A DNA stretch of 64,000 bases from Candidatus Eremiobacterota bacterium (GCA_031082125.1 JAVHLM010000008.1:207611-271610), one strand, 5' to 3'. Counted from the first letter of the stretch, positions 18,846 through 28,447 are shown. The notes: a model not told the origin generated them from the sequence alone. Numbers and translations: made by a program.

Positions 18846-19440
18846 CTATTCTCCCTTCCCTTGTGCCTTTTGTCTGAAAGGCTCATAGACCTCCCCTGTC
18901 ACCCACAGGCGGTGCAGGAGCACCGAGAGCTTACGTGCCACCGCTATGATCGCCCGTTTTTTCGCTGCCTTTCCTCCACGCTGGACCATGTGTAATCCCC
19001 AGCGCCTCAGATCGCAATCTTTTCCAAAAGGGCCAAGGATGTAATTCGCGCTGCTTACCAGCAAGCGTCTCATATAGCTGTTCCCTGCCTTGGCGATGCG
19101 CATCTGAGTTTTTCTCTCTCCTGAATCATCACGCCTGGGACGCAGATCGAAGTATGATCCAAGAATTCTGCTTTTCTTGAAACGATATGGATCACCTATG
19201 GTAAGGACATAGGCCAGGCCAGTCAGCGCTCCTACACCATTCACCTGGCAGAGCAGCCCGGTAACGGGATAGGTATCTTTTGCCAAAATCTCAATCTGCT
19301 TTTCATAGTCTCTGATCTTTGCGGTCATGATGCCTATCATGTCAAGCAATGGCGATAGGCTTGGCAGCTCCTCTTACGTGGTTTATCAGTGCAGTTCGGG
19401 TGCTGACCAGCGTATCACGGGTTTTTTTGATCTCCAGACA
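18846..19440 (-). mobile_element. IS110-family transposase remnant
   Basis: The 167-codon minus-strand frame (18846-19349) carries the C-terminal Transposase_20 domain of IS110/IS1111 elements: VNGVGALTGLAYVLTIGD, then FKKSRILGSYFDLRPR, RIAKAGNSYMRRLL and AIIAVARKL. Upstream, in another frame, TRDTLVSTRTALINHVRG matches the region before that domain, then hits a stop. The N-terminal DEDD catalytic domain is missing and the frames are out of register, so it is inactive. IS110 elements usually lack terminal inverted repeats; I could not define the ends. Confidence 0.82.
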
Positions 19441-19578
19441 CACACCTAGCGGTATTTGTCACCTACCTCCACTCCCATTGTCAACCTCGAAATTATTAGA
19501 CTTTTTCTTATAGAAAGCGAGCCATTGATCTTGTAATATATTAAAGGTATAGAGATAAGGCAGGTTGAGGGCGGGAAA

Positions 19579-19964
19579 ATGGCGGACCAGGAATCAGTAA
19601 ATGGAGAAATGATGCTTGTCACAAGAGAGCAAGACAGGGTAATCATACTGGAAATCCGGGGTGATGTGGATATACATCATGTAAAATCTCTGGGCAGGGA
19701 GCTTGAAAAAATATTATGCGCGGGAAAACATATTCTCTTTAATTTATCCAGGACTTATTATTTGGATAGTATAGGTCTTTCTCTGCTTATTGCTTTTCAG
19801 AAAAAGCTGAGGAAAGCAGGTAAATTCTTTGACTATGCTCTCCTCGAAGCCATATGAAAAGAATTCTTCACCTTGTGAAGCTCTATGGGTTCTTTACAAT
19901 TTTCGAGAATGAAGCTGATGCGATTGGGGCATTCTGGAAAAGCCCTGAATCTGTTACCATTTAA
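19579..19964 (+). pseudogene. STAS-domain anti-sigma factor antagonist, frameshifted
   Basis: The first frame gives a normal STAS core: a strand with VIILEIRGDVDI, a helix, and YYLDSIGLSLLIAF, where the phosphorylatable serine sits. It then ends early as FFDYALLEAI. The missing C-terminal helix and strand (HMKRILHLVKLYGFFTIFEN, then EADAIGAF) continue in the frame one base back, to a TAA at 19964. A one-base deletion near 19825-19850 explains this. A TTGATC/TATAGA pair with 17-base spacing (19525-19553) could be its promoter. The truncated 92-residue product may be unstable. It lies before an ECF sigma gene. Confidence 0.75.
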
Positions 19965-20095
19965 AAGTTTTTGAGTGATGAATATACAACCATGCTGCCA
20001 ATTAATTTCTGTAACGGTGATAATAGAAAGTAATATGGGGCAAAGGTTTTATAATTATGGCATTAGTATTTAATACCGACAGTGAGGGTGATATC

Positions 20096-20707
20096 ATGGC
20101 GACTGATGATACTCTTGTTACCCTTGCACAGAAAATGGAGGGACAAGCATTCTACGAGCTGGTGAAGCGTTACCAGAAAAAGATATATCATATTGCAATG
20201 GGCATTACCAGAAATCACCACAATGCAGAGGAGGTCTCCCAGGAAACCTTTTTAAGTGTATATAGAAAGATAGGCGGGCTAAAGAATGTATCCAGCTTCA
20301 ATACCTGGATACACAGGATTACCACGAATTTTGGCCTGATGAATTTAAGAAATATAGACAACTCGGCAAAGATATCCTTTGATGAGCCATTACAGCTTAA
20401 CAATGAGCAGGTGAAAAGAGAAGTTGTTGATTGGAGAATGAATCCGGCGCTATTATACGAAAAAAAGGAATTCTGGAGATTAGTTGGCAGGTTAATAGAA
20501 TTACTGCCCGCAATTTATAAGACTGCGTTTATCATTAGAGTTATTAACGGCTTTTCCAATCAACAGGCGGCAGATGCCCTGGGAATTTCCCTTCCGGCAG
20601 TAAAGTCCAGGACTCTAAGAGCAAGATCTTTACTTCGTAAAGGTTTAAATTTACAATGGAAGTTCCAGCCTGATAATTGCCAGAATCACGTTAATAGCCA
20701 CAATTAG
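20096..20707 (+). CDS. RNA polymerase ECF-type sigma factor
   Basis: 203 residues from ATG 20096, which has GAGGGTG five to six bases upstream; an in-frame ATG at 20057 is possible but lacks a site. Region 2 includes [13 protein letters not shown] and the [16 protein letters not shown] helix that binds the -10 element. Region 4 has [20 protein letters not shown], a helix-turn-helix. The linker is longer than minimal. No anti-sigma factor gene follows. The damaged STAS gene upstream may have been part of its control. AT-rich codon use compared with the flanking core genes suggests acquired DNA. Confidence 0.9.
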   Translation: MATDDTLVTLAQKMEGQAFYELVKRYQKKIYHIAMGITRNHHNAEEVSQETFLSVYRKIGGLKNVSSFNTWIHRITTNFGLMNLRNIDNSAKISFDEPLQLNNEQVKREVVDWRMNPALLYEKKEFWRLVGRLIELLPAIYKTAFIIRVINGFSNQQAADALGISLPAVKSRTLRARSLLRKGLNLQWKFQPDNCQNHVNSHN

Positions 20708-20768
20708 AATTGACGCACACAGCACTCAATTCCCGGGCAAATTGTCTGGAGAAGAAGGGAGATTAGAT

Positions 20769-20930
20769 ATGCAAAAATATGTATGCGATGTATGCGGCTA
20801 TATTTATGATCCTGCCGCTGGTGATCCCGATGCGGGTATTCCCCCCGGCACCCCTTTTGAGAAACTGCCTGATGAGTGGGTATGTCCCGTATGCGGCGTT
20901 GGCAAGTCGGAATTCTCTCCAACGGAGTGA
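20769..20930 (+). CDS. Rubredoxin
   Basis: A 53-residue protein with both rubredoxin knuckles, [10 protein letters not shown] and [11 protein letters not shown], holding one Fe(Cys)4 centre. It also has the typical PDxGIxPGTPFExLPDxWVCP middle. It is a soluble one-electron carrier, in anaerobes usually feeding rubrerythrin, superoxide reductase or flavodiiron proteins. None of those lies next to it. ATG 20769 follows GAAGGGAG; the longer frame adds nine unsupported residues. Confidence 0.95.
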   Translation: MQKYVCDVCGYIYDPAAGDPDAGIPPGTPFEKLPDEWVCPVCGVGKSEFSPTE

Positions 20931-20983
20931 ACAATTTTTTTTGAAAATTTTCAGCAATGTGCTTAAAAGAAAGGAGTTATGAA

Positions 20984-21238
20984 ATGACACCGCAACAAAT
21001 TGCTCAAAAAGCAATCAGTATTATGAATAAACGAATTACCAATGAGATTTTTTTAATTATTCAAAACAATCAAAATCTTATGTACGAATACTTGAAAGCT
21101 GTAGAAGATAAGGGGATTGACAATATTAACCAAAGCATTGGAAAAGAAGTGAAGTCGGCCTATTACCTGAAAAACATAAATGATAGAGAAGAAAACCCCT
21201 CTTGCACATTGATACAGAGCCATCAAAAATTCGAATAG
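20984..21238 (+). CDS. Hypothetical small helical protein
   Basis: 84 residues, AT-rich, largely helical, with a polar tail ending in LIQSHQKFE. I do not recognise the family with certainty. AAGGAG seven bases before ATG 20984 makes translation plausible. It lies between the rubredoxin gene and IS91 debris, inside the acquired island, so it may be element cargo. Confidence 0.6.
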   Translation: MTPQQIAQKAISIMNKRITNEIFLIIQNNQNLMYEYLKAVEDKGIDNINQSIGKEVKSAYYLKNINDREENPSCTLIQSHQKFE

Positions 21239-21268
21239 CTTTTTTTGTAGCGTTTTAGCCACATGAAG

Positions 21269-21320
21269 ATACCCTCCTGTAGAATCTGGAGCATCCTGCG
21301 GAGGATCCACAGGAGGGTAT
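21269..21320. repeat. Perfect 12-bp inverted repeat forming a long hairpin
   Basis: Arms ATACCCTCCTGT (21269-21280) and ACAGGAGGGTAT (21309-21320) are exactly complementary across 28 bases, which contain a smaller ATCC/GGAT hairpin. There is no T-run, so it is not a plain terminator. Its position at the boundary of the IS91-like remnant suggests an element end or a REP-like unit. Confidence 0.7.
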
Positions 21321-21370
21321 CATCTCATATTATTCATGCCACTAAATACTTACTGTATTTTTATTACACT

Positions 21371-21828
21371 GAGAAAATTCTGGAGAAGATGACCTACATG
21401 CCACAGGAGGGGAAGGTACTGTACGGCGACGCACGTGATATGAAGGTCTATGATGCGCTTGATTTTCCTGCGCTGCTTTCCTGCCACATCACCGGCAGGT
21501 GGGAACGCAGAGTTGTTGCATATGGCTATTGCCTGCCCCCGATCTTCCAGGGGAGCCTGCTCCCCCCAGGGGGGTCAAACAAATCCAGGGGGATGAGGAA
21601 GAAGCAGGAGATTGCCGGAGAGCCGCAGGTGATAGAGCCGGTGCTTTACCCAAAGGGCATCACTAATGCACAAATCATAGATTTGGCATTAGTACATCCT
21701 CAAAGGCTTACAGGAAAAGATGGGCGCAATGGATTCAGAAAATCTGGGGTACGGATCCGCTTTTGTGTCCAAAGTGCGGAGAAAAAATGGGGCACAAAAT
21801 TTTTGCCAGGAGAGTTCTTTTCTGGTAA
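21371..21828 (+). mobile_element. IS91-family (Y2-type) transposase C-terminal remnant
   Basis: One frame reads YMPQEGKVLYG, then YDALDFPALLSCHI and VVAYGYC, with NKSRGMRKK after an insertion. This matches the stretch of IS91-type transposases around FDALEWLAxLxxHIP and YYGxYSNxSRGxRKK. A different frame then gives RWAQWIQKIWGTDPLLCPKC (about 21718-21777), the usual family C-terminus. At least one frameshift and an internal insertion show decay. The HUH/Y2 catalytic part is not present. Confidence 0.7.
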
Positions 21829-21888
21829 AATTAGTGAGTGACGGAAATCGAAAATCCTATCCTTTATCCTTCACAGAAGGAGGAAAAA

Positions 21889-22371
21889 ATGATGTTTCCA
21901 GTGAGAAGGACAATCTTTCTCGCAGCGCTTGTGCTTCTGCTTGCGGCATCTTCGCTGAATGCATCCGCCGTTGAGAAGATCCGTCCCGATCAGAGGGCCG
22001 TTGAGCTTATCGACAGGCTTCTTGCGGCATTATCAATTCAGGATCCCGATGAGCGCCTCAGGGCAGTGATACCTCTTGTTCACAGGAGCATGCTGACAGA
22101 AGACGGCAAGGACCTTGACAGGGACACCAAAGACTTCTCATATAAGAAAGCCTGTCAAAATGTCGGATTTTACCGATACCCCGCCGATATCAAAGAGGTC
22201 CACAAGGGAAATGTATATACCATCGGCTGGAAGGAGACCGCTGAAAAGGGAAGGACAGACAGATATTTCATCAGGAAAAAGCCGGGAGCGAGCGGCGTCC
22301 CCGCCCCTCTTTCAGTATTTCTCCCTGAAAACGGCGGTCCTCCAAAGATAGTTGATATGGGAAGCCTTTAG
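21889..22371 (+). CDS. Secreted protein of unknown function
   Basis: 160 residues from ATG 21889, with GAAGGAGG just upstream. The signal peptide (basic start, hydrophobic core, ASA cleavage) is clear. The mature part has an N-terminal helix pair (AVELIDRLLAAL) and a C-terminal strand-rich domain (VYTIGWKETAEKGRTDRYFI) ending near GGPPKIVDMGSL. I do not recognise a family. The next gene, 100 bases on, also encodes an exported protein, and they may share a transcript. Confidence 0.75.
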   Translation: MMFPVRRTIFLAALVLLLAASSLNASAVEKIRPDQRAVELIDRLLAALSIQDPDERLRAVIPLVHRSMLTEDGKDLDRDTKDFSYKKACQNVGFYRYPADIKEVHKGNVYTIGWKETAEKGRTDRYFIRKKPGASGVPAPLSVFLPENGGPPKIVDMGSL

Positions 22372-22473
22372 ATCGCGCCTGGTTTCTTTCCTTCTGCCAT
22401 ATTCTGGAGCATCAATAAGCGGTCACGCGGAAAACAGGTACGCGGCATGAAAAGGTGAAAGGAGTATTTCGGC

Positions 22474-23292
22474 ATGAGCAAGCGGACAGGCCTGTCTCTC
22501 TCAGTAGTTTTTGTGTGTATCCTCATTGGTTTCAGTCCGGTCAGGGGAGCTGAAATCATTGGCAGGGGAACACAGATCCGGGGCAGCGCGGGCAGCAATG
22601 CCCGTCTTGAAGGTAAAAGCTTTACCCTTCCCATGCAGTTGAGCATATTTTCTGCATCCTCCAGCGGGAAAGGTTTCTGGATAAGGGACGCTTCCAGCGG
22701 GTCGGTGGTGAAGAGCTTCTGGAGGGCGGAAGACGCAAAGGGAGTAATCATACCCGCGGGAACCTATCAAGTGTTTCCGAATCTGCAGGAGGGGCAGTTA
22801 AGAGCCGAAGTCACCGTGGTCTTCAGGTACGGCGGCCCATCTCCCGCACCATCTCCCTCAGCCGGGCCCGGCAAAGCCCCCTATTCGGTAACTTTCAGGA
22901 AGAATCAGAAGGTTCCCCCGGGCATTCAGCAGCTCTTTGAGCAGTACGGCAAAGCCTATGTGACCGGCGATGCAGGTATTGTCAGGGAGATTTTTTCTCC
23001 CGATGCGGCAGTAGAGATTATTGATACAAAAAACAAGGTGACCAGAAAAAATTATCTGCAGTATATGAACAGCTTTGACTATGCTTTCAGAACCTATGTC
23101 TATACCTCTGCCGAGTTTTATGACATGGAGGTGGCCCCTGGAGGTACTGCGGCCCGTATCGAAACGATGATGAGGCAGATATTCTCCACGGGCCGGGTTT
23201 ATAACAGCCAATGCAGTTTTCTGCTGAAAAACGAGGGAGGAACATGGAAAATTTCCGAGGCCCGCTTTAAGGTGCTCCCGGAGGGAAGGTAG
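22474..23292 (+). CDS. Secreted protein with C-terminal NTF2/SnoaL-like domain
   Basis: 272 residues: signal peptide (1-25), an N-terminal beta-rich domain (~26-120), a proline-rich linker (PSPAPSPSAGPG) and a C-terminal domain (~135-270). The C-terminal part looks like a cone-shaped NTF2/DUF4440-type fold: an N-terminal helix with IQQLFEQYGKAYVTGDA, then FSPDAAVEII, then the final WKISEARFKVLP strand. Such domains bind small ligands or mediate dimerisation. GGAG precedes the ATG. No catalytic assignment is possible. Confidence 0.7.
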   Translation: MSKRTGLSLSVVFVCILIGFSPVRGAEIIGRGTQIRGSAGSNARLEGKSFTLPMQLSIFSASSSGKGFWIRDASSGSVVKSFWRAEDAKGVIIPAGTYQVFPNLQEGQLRAEVTVVFRYGGPSPAPSPSAGPGKAPYSVTFRKNQKVPPGIQQLFEQYGKAYVTGDAGIVREIFSPDAAVEIIDTKNKVTRKNYLQYMNSFDYAFRTYVYTSAEFYDMEVAPGGTAARIETMMRQIFSTGRVYNSQCSFLLKNEGGTWKISEARFKVLPEGR

Positions 23293-23352
23293 GCCGGGCT
23301 CAGCAGGGCGCGCTCCGGAAAAGAGGCGGCGGTCCCGTGGTGAATTCTCCTT

Positions 23353-23381
23353 TTGACAGGGTTAAAATAATAGTCTATAAT
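23353..23381 (+). promoter_or_regulatory. Consensus sigma-70 promoter
   Basis: TTGACA (23353-23358), 17-base spacer, TATAAT (23376-23381). Both boxes match the consensus completely. It points to the gene starting at 23571, leaving a 5' untranslated region of roughly 180 bases. Confidence 0.85.
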
Positions 23382-23570
23382 ATAGGAACTTTCATCAGAC
23401 GGGCTTTTTTCTCAACAGTCCCGTCAAAATTCCAGCATTCCACCGGCTCTGGCGGATTGCCGGCCTTTCAATGAGCCTCAGAAACATGCGAAGATCGCTG
23501 ATAAGGACCAAAGAATCCGGGAAGAGGGGGCTGGAAAAGGGCGAAATAATATGAAAGGACCTTCCTCAAG

Positions 23571-24632
23571 GTGAGAAAATTCTTTGCACGGTTTTCACAG
23601 GCATGCTTTTATCTCTGTGCGCTGCTCTTGAGCGGCACCATGCCCCTGCAGGCTCAGGGGTATCATCCTCCCTGGACTGCGGTGCTCAACCCCGCAGACG
23701 GCAGAGCCGTAGAAAGCTTCCGATTCGAGGAGCCCGGCGAAAAAAGCTCCCCTCTGGATCTGCCCTATGCTGATTGCACAAAATGGGAGATCCTGCCGGA
23801 GGAGAGAAGGCCTGATTCAAAGGCCATGAAGCTTCCTGCTGTGTACAAAGGAAAAAGCATCCATGCGGAACCCTGGCACATCGCTTCTGAGAACCGGGTC
23901 CTGGTGTTCCTCAGTGAAAAGCCCTTTTACGTGGAGTCGGTCCCTGGAAATGTCGATGGAGACTGGGTCGTGGTGGATCCGGCCACAGGGAGCATCGTAT
24001 TCGATCTCAAGTTTCATGCGAGGAGTCTCACCGCGGGAAGAAGCCTGTCGTTCGAGCCGGGGATTTCTGCCTGGGGCCGTTACGCTGCTCTTGATATCGC
24101 GCAGAAAACCACGGAAATATACGACATCGCCGCAGGAAAAAAGCTCGCCTCTCTGCCGGTCCCGTTCAGGCCCTATGAATGCCACGGAATCTGGGCTGCC
24201 GGCGGATTCATCTATGTTCAGACGGGCCGGGGGCTCTCGAAAGCTGACCCTTCCACCGGCAGAATCCTCTGGTCCTATCCCCACGTAGGCAGAATCAGGG
24301 GAGTCCGCCTTCATTCCGACGGCCGCCTCTATGTCGCTTTTGATGAAGATCCGCACACGCTTCAGGAGTCCCTGAAGCGTGCCGCGTCGCAGCGCTTTCA
24401 TGGCAAAGATTTTTACGCGGGCATCGTCCCCTATAAAAACAGCTACTTCGGCTCCACGCGCACAGGCGGCGGGGACAGCAGAAAAATCGCCGTATGGGAG
24501 CTGCTCCATGGAAAGTGGTCCTTTATCTTCGAGTATCAGGAAGATATGGCGGAATCGGAAAAAGACAGGCTATACGCAAAGAGCCGCTTCTCCTCAAAAA
24601 TGCGCAGGCGGCTGGAATGGCAGGCTCCATAG
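23571..24632 (+). CDS. Exported beta-propeller-like (PQQ/quinoprotein-fold) protein
   Basis: 353 residues with a signal peptide ending near LQAQG. The mature part has repeated four-strand blade motifs: DWVVVDPATGSIVFDLKF, YDIAAGKKLASL, LSKADPSTGRILWSY and VRLHSDGRLYVAF. These are typical of PQQ-like or WD-like propellers without enzyme residues. The start is GTG with AAAGGA about 12 bases away, which is somewhat far. It is driven by the consensus promoter at 23353. The C-terminus is basic and charged. It probably binds a protein or polymer at the cell surface. Confidence 0.75.
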   Translation: MRKFFARFSQACFYLCALLLSGTMPLQAQGYHPPWTAVLNPADGRAVESFRFEEPGEKSSPLDLPYADCTKWEILPEERRPDSKAMKLPAVYKGKSIHAEPWHIASENRVLVFLSEKPFYVESVPGNVDGDWVVVDPATGSIVFDLKFHARSLTAGRSLSFEPGISAWGRYAALDIAQKTTEIYDIAAGKKLASLPVPFRPYECHGIWAAGGFIYVQTGRGLSKADPSTGRILWSYPHVGRIRGVRLHSDGRLYVAFDEDPHTLQESLKRAASQRFHGKDFYAGIVPYKNSYFGSTRTGGGDSRKIAVWELLHGKWSFIFEYQEDMAESEKDRLYAKSRFSSKMRRRLEWQAP

Positions 24633-24911
24633 ATGACGAGCATCTCTCGTCAGGCGGTGCGTTCCGCTTACCCCGCATCGCTGAGATTCCCGCACAGGGG
24701 CATTTCCCATCTTATGCATGCGCGTGTATGAAAAGAAGATGCGATTCTTGCACCGGAAGGCCGGCGATTCAGATGAGTGAGAATTCTCCTGATTGCCGGA
24801 AAGCAGGTTAAGGCTGCACGGTAACAGAATTACTGGCAGGGGGCTTTCAAAGCCTGCAGAGGCTCCTTCGGGAGCTCATCAGCCTTTTGCAATAAATAGG
24901 AGAGTGCCATC

Positions 24912-27435
24912 ATGAATTTTTTCTCCGCAGTCACCACCTGGGAGCGGTATGTGCGCTGATTTTTCTTCTAGGCCTGCCTCTTGAGGCATCGGCCCGGAAC
25001 AGCGATGAGGACTTCAAGGGCATCTATGGGGAAGTGCTCAACAGGGAATACAGGGACACGCCAGAGGGAAGGCAGCAGCTTGTAAACGCCATAAAGGCGA
25101 TAACGCTGGAGCGGGGGCTTCTGAAGTATTTCCCGGAGTTTGGAATAAGTGTCTCCACCCTGCAGGAGTTTACGGCCATCTCTGAGCGCTACCCGGCATT
25201 TGAGGCTTTAAGCGGCAGGGTGGATAAATTCGGCATATTCATGTCCGGCGCCGGGCTGCTCTTTGACCTTGCATCAGGCACGCGGAAAGACGTCGTGGTC
25301 ATCAAAAGCTCTCTTCTGGTCATGGCCAACCTTCTCGGGAAAGCGGGAATGGGGGGGATAGGAGTCGCCCTCACGGCCGGGCAGCTTTTCATTGAGAGGG
25401 CCGGCAACGCGATGTATGACGCCTATGAGCAATGCTGGTATCAGTTTTATCGGTACTATTTTACTGAGGGGGAGGGGAAGCTGAAATACACCGAGTGGGC
25501 TGACAGGCTTGAGCAGAATGCTTATGGAGCCAATATGAACCAGTTCTGGGACCAGGATAACCTCATGGCCCTGTTCAGGGATTACCACGGCAAGGATACC
25601 AAGGGATTCGTCGGCGATGCGCTCGCGTTCTCCGACAAGACATACCGGGAAAAATTCATGGCGCGCTTTTTCTCCGAAGAGCTCAAAGGCCCGGTGTGCA
25701 ATATATAGGGTCAGGACAGAAAAAAGGGCCCAGAGAGACCTGGAGGAAATCAGGGCGGAGCTCGAGCGCATCTCCAGGAGCGCCACATTGAGGGTGACCG
25801 TGGCGGAGTCCGGGACCGGCACGCCTGTCGAAGGCGCCTCCGTCAAGGCGGTTCTGGGTGACCCCGCCAGGGGGGCTCCTGCCGTCGAGCGGACTGCCGT
25901 CACTGGCAGCAAGGGGATAGCGGACCTTCAGATCCCCCCGGTGGCGTATATAACCCTCCAAGTGGCCCACAAAGACTACCACTCCTTTGTGACCGACCTG
26001 GGCAGGCTTGAAGTATCCCTGGACAGCGGGGGCAGGCCGGTTCCGACGACCGGAAGCGCCTTTCTCAGCAGGGACAGGGTCGCCCTTGATCTTCATGTGA
26101 AGAATGCCAGAGACGGGTCTGCGGTGAAGGGAGCGGCCGTCACCGTAAAGGCCGGCGGCTCCTCTGAGAGCGGGGTGACATCAGGCAGCGGGCGGGCTTC
26201 CCTCAAGGTGCTTCCCGGGAACGTGGAGGTCTCCGTCTCGATGGCCGACTACAAATCACAGAAGCTCTCAATGAATGTGCCGGCTTCAGGAGGGAGCAGG
26301 ACCGTGGACCTTGAGCCCGGCCTTTCCGGTGGCAGGCTCACCGTGACCGTGAGGCACAAGGTCACGAAAGCGACTCTTGAAGGCGTCGCCGTGACGGCCG
26401 CCGCCGGGGGAGAGACTGCATCCGGTGTCACCAGGGGCGGCAAGGCCGAGCTCTCCTTCAGGGGGGTCGGCAAGGGAAGCGCCGCCCGCATCACTGCTTC
26501 CAAAGAGGGCTTCAGGTCCCTCACCGTTTCTGGAACATTCGAAGGGGCGGAAACTGCCTCGCAGCTCAGCGCCGCCGCCGCGCTTGAAATGGAGCCCGAT
26601 CAGGCACGGCTCGAAGTCTTCGTGAAGGACAGGGACACCGACGCCCCCCTCGCCGGCGTCAAGGTCGCCGTGGCGGGAGTGGCTGACTGCGTCCTGACGG
26701 GCGTGGACGGCAAGGCAGCCATGGCGGTGCCCAATAAGGAAAAGGTTTCCGTGACCCTCTCAAAAGATGGTTATGCAGGCAGATCCGGGGAGCGGGAAGT
26801 CAGGGACGGGGTGGCAAAGGCGGCGATATATCTCCAGAAAAGCGGAGCAATTCTGGAGGTAAAGGTGGGAGATAAATCAAGCAAACGGCCCCTTGGCGGG
26901 GTGAAGGTAAAGGCTTCTGTCAATGGAGCTGAAACAACGGGAACAACCTCTACCGATGGAATTGCCGTTCTACAGATTCCCGCAGGTAAATCGGTTACTA
27001 TTGCTCTTTCAAAACAGGGCTACGAATATGTACAAGTAACAAAGCCCATTATTGAAGTGGAAGCCTCTGCCAGCGGCGCTCTCTTACCGGTTGCAGAGCT
27101 GGCGATAACCATAAGGAACAAGGACACTCAGAAACCGGTGCGCGGAGCCCTGGTGAAAGCAGGCACGGCATCGGGCACGACCAATGCAGGCGGCGTGTGC
27201 GTGCTCAAAGTGCCCCCTGGAACCGAGGTGGAGGTGAAGGCCTCGGCAGAAGGGTACCTGCCGCGCCAGGCGCCCGGTTCAGAGAAAAGGGGGAAAGTGC
27301 GTCTGGTGCGGCGCCCCCGGGGGGAGGCACCAGACCAGCGTCTTCAGCCTCAAAGACTATGCACAAAATCCCGGAGAATGCCAGGCGATCAACCCTGCAG
27401 GCGCCGCCCGGGTAAGGCTTAGTGTACACGGCTGA
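24912..27435 (+). pseudogene. Exported protein with six tandem Ig-like (carboxypeptidase-regulatory/Cna-B type) repeats, three frameshifts
   Basis: ATG 24912 (AGGAGAG upstream) starts MNFF and runs into a stop. One extra T in the T6 run 24917-24922 would read into the hydrophobic ALIFLLGLPLEASA signal peptide of the next frame. That frame encodes a helical domain ending in a TAG at 25708. Near 25690 the frame must change again to continue EKRAQRDLEEIRAELERI. Six ~80-residue repeats follow (starts near 25788, 26079, 26331, 26603, 26847, 27095), each with a G-V-x-V core and a DGxAxLxVP turn. A last shift at a C5G6 run near 27318 restores SVFSLKDYAQNPGECQAINP to a TGA at 27435. Intact, it would be ~840 residues. 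It is decayed, phase-variable or mis-sequenced. Confidence 0.72.
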
Positions 27436-27827
27436 CGAGCCTGCCCCCGGCAGAGCACCGGGAGCTCAAGAGGAAAGGGGACGGGCGAGGAGGCCGCCCA
27501 CAGAGACACGTAAAAGCGTTGCTGTCGCCCTGGTGGCGGCACTGTCACAAGGGGAGGGAGCGCAGGGTGTGATCCGGGAGAGTGGATCATTAGGGTGATC
27601 ATGAAGGACGATTTTGGAGCATGGCAGGGAGTCTGGAGAGATTTTTCAAGGCAAGGGCGACCTTCTACCTTCTCCCCGGGACAGGGGAAAATCGGGCGAA
27701 ATTTGAAGGGGCTTCGAAAATCCCTTGGCTATGGGCACCGATGGGGCGATGAGGGGGCTCGCCAAAAATGAAATTTGAGAAATTCTAAATTCCATTTCAT
27801 TCTGTCGCAGCTATGTTCCTGTTGCCC
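27436..27827. other. No recognisable gene
   Basis: About 390 bases. A frame continuing VYTADEPAPGRAPGAQ and onward to about 27597 lies directly after the repeat protein and could be more of its tail after another shift, but nothing identifies it. The rest is AT-rich intergenic sequence before the brnA stop. Confidence 0.4.
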
Positions 27828-28127
27828 TTATGATACCTTTTTTCTTTTTTGTGAATTTAAGCTGGGGATTTCTTGATCCGCCTTTTCTTTGATCCACATT
27901 TGGATTAAAGTCTGATAGCCTATCCCCTTTTTCTTCGCGACTGCTTTCACTAATTCTCTTAATTTGGGATCTATTCTTAACGAAATGAGTTCTTTTCTCG
28001 GCCGCGCATCTACTATTGGCTCTTCTACTTCCTTTGCTACATCCCATGCTTCAGCCGTACTATGTGTAAGCCAGTATTCTCTCTCTTCTTCTTCAGTTTT
28101 GAATTTTGGAATCTTTGCTTTGCCCAT
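27828..28127 (-). CDS. brnA: BrnA/CopG-type antitoxin
   Basis: 99 residues. The N-terminus KIPKFKTEEEEREYWLTH is the hallmark of BrnA-like antitoxins. The C-terminal half is a ribbon-helix-helix (ISLRIDPKLRELVKAVAKKK, then YQTLIQMWIKEK) that binds operator DNA and neutralises the toxin. ATG 28127 is two bases after the toxin gene and has GGGGGAGGG upstream. As in other brnTA operons it comes second and should autorepress the promoter at 28448-28476. The final basic tail is slightly long. Confidence 0.9.
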   Translation of the reverse strand: MGKAKIPKFKTEEEEREYWLTHSTAEAWDVAKEVEEPIVDARPRKELISLRIDPKLRELVKAVAKKKGIGYQTLIQMWIKEKADQEIPSLNSQKRKKVS

Positions 28128-28129
28128 AT

Positions 28130-28411
28130 TTATTTCCCTCCCCCTTTTTTTGCTTTCTTAAAGCGATGTTTTTCACTATCGTCCATCTCTCTTGCCATAA
28201 TTACTCTTACTTTGCCTCCTGGTTTGCAAATAAAGACAATCGCAAGATGTTTGCCCGCGTCTGTGATGCCATATAAAATATATCGTTGGCCAATTTTCCT
28301 ATAACTATTGGCATTGAAAAAGGCCTCTTCGGCTTCTGCGCTGGTAACGCCGTGTTTAGAATAATTCTTGAGTTCATTTCCTTCGTCCCATTCAAAATCT
28401 CTTATCTGCAT
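28130..28411 (-). CDS. brnT: BrnT-type ribonuclease toxin
   Basis: 93 residues in the BrnT fold (RelE-like RNase): FEWDEGNELKNYSKHGV at the N-terminus, AEEAFFN in the helix, then strands with RYILYGITDAGKHLAIVFI, and the closing RVIMAREMDDSEKHRF. ATG 28411 follows AAGGA; the longer frame adds 19 unsupported residues. Catalytic-type residues of the family (K/H near 20, R near 64, the final RxMxxxE) appear present, so it may be active and held in check by BrnA. Confidence 0.92.
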   Translation of the reverse strand: MQIRDFEWDEGNELKNYSKHGVTSAEAEEAFFNANSYRKIGQRYILYGITDAGKHLAIVFICKPGGKVRVIMAREMDDSEKHRFKKAKKGGGK

Positions 28412-28447
28412 CTCGGATTCCTTTTTATATATATACAATGCATATAC

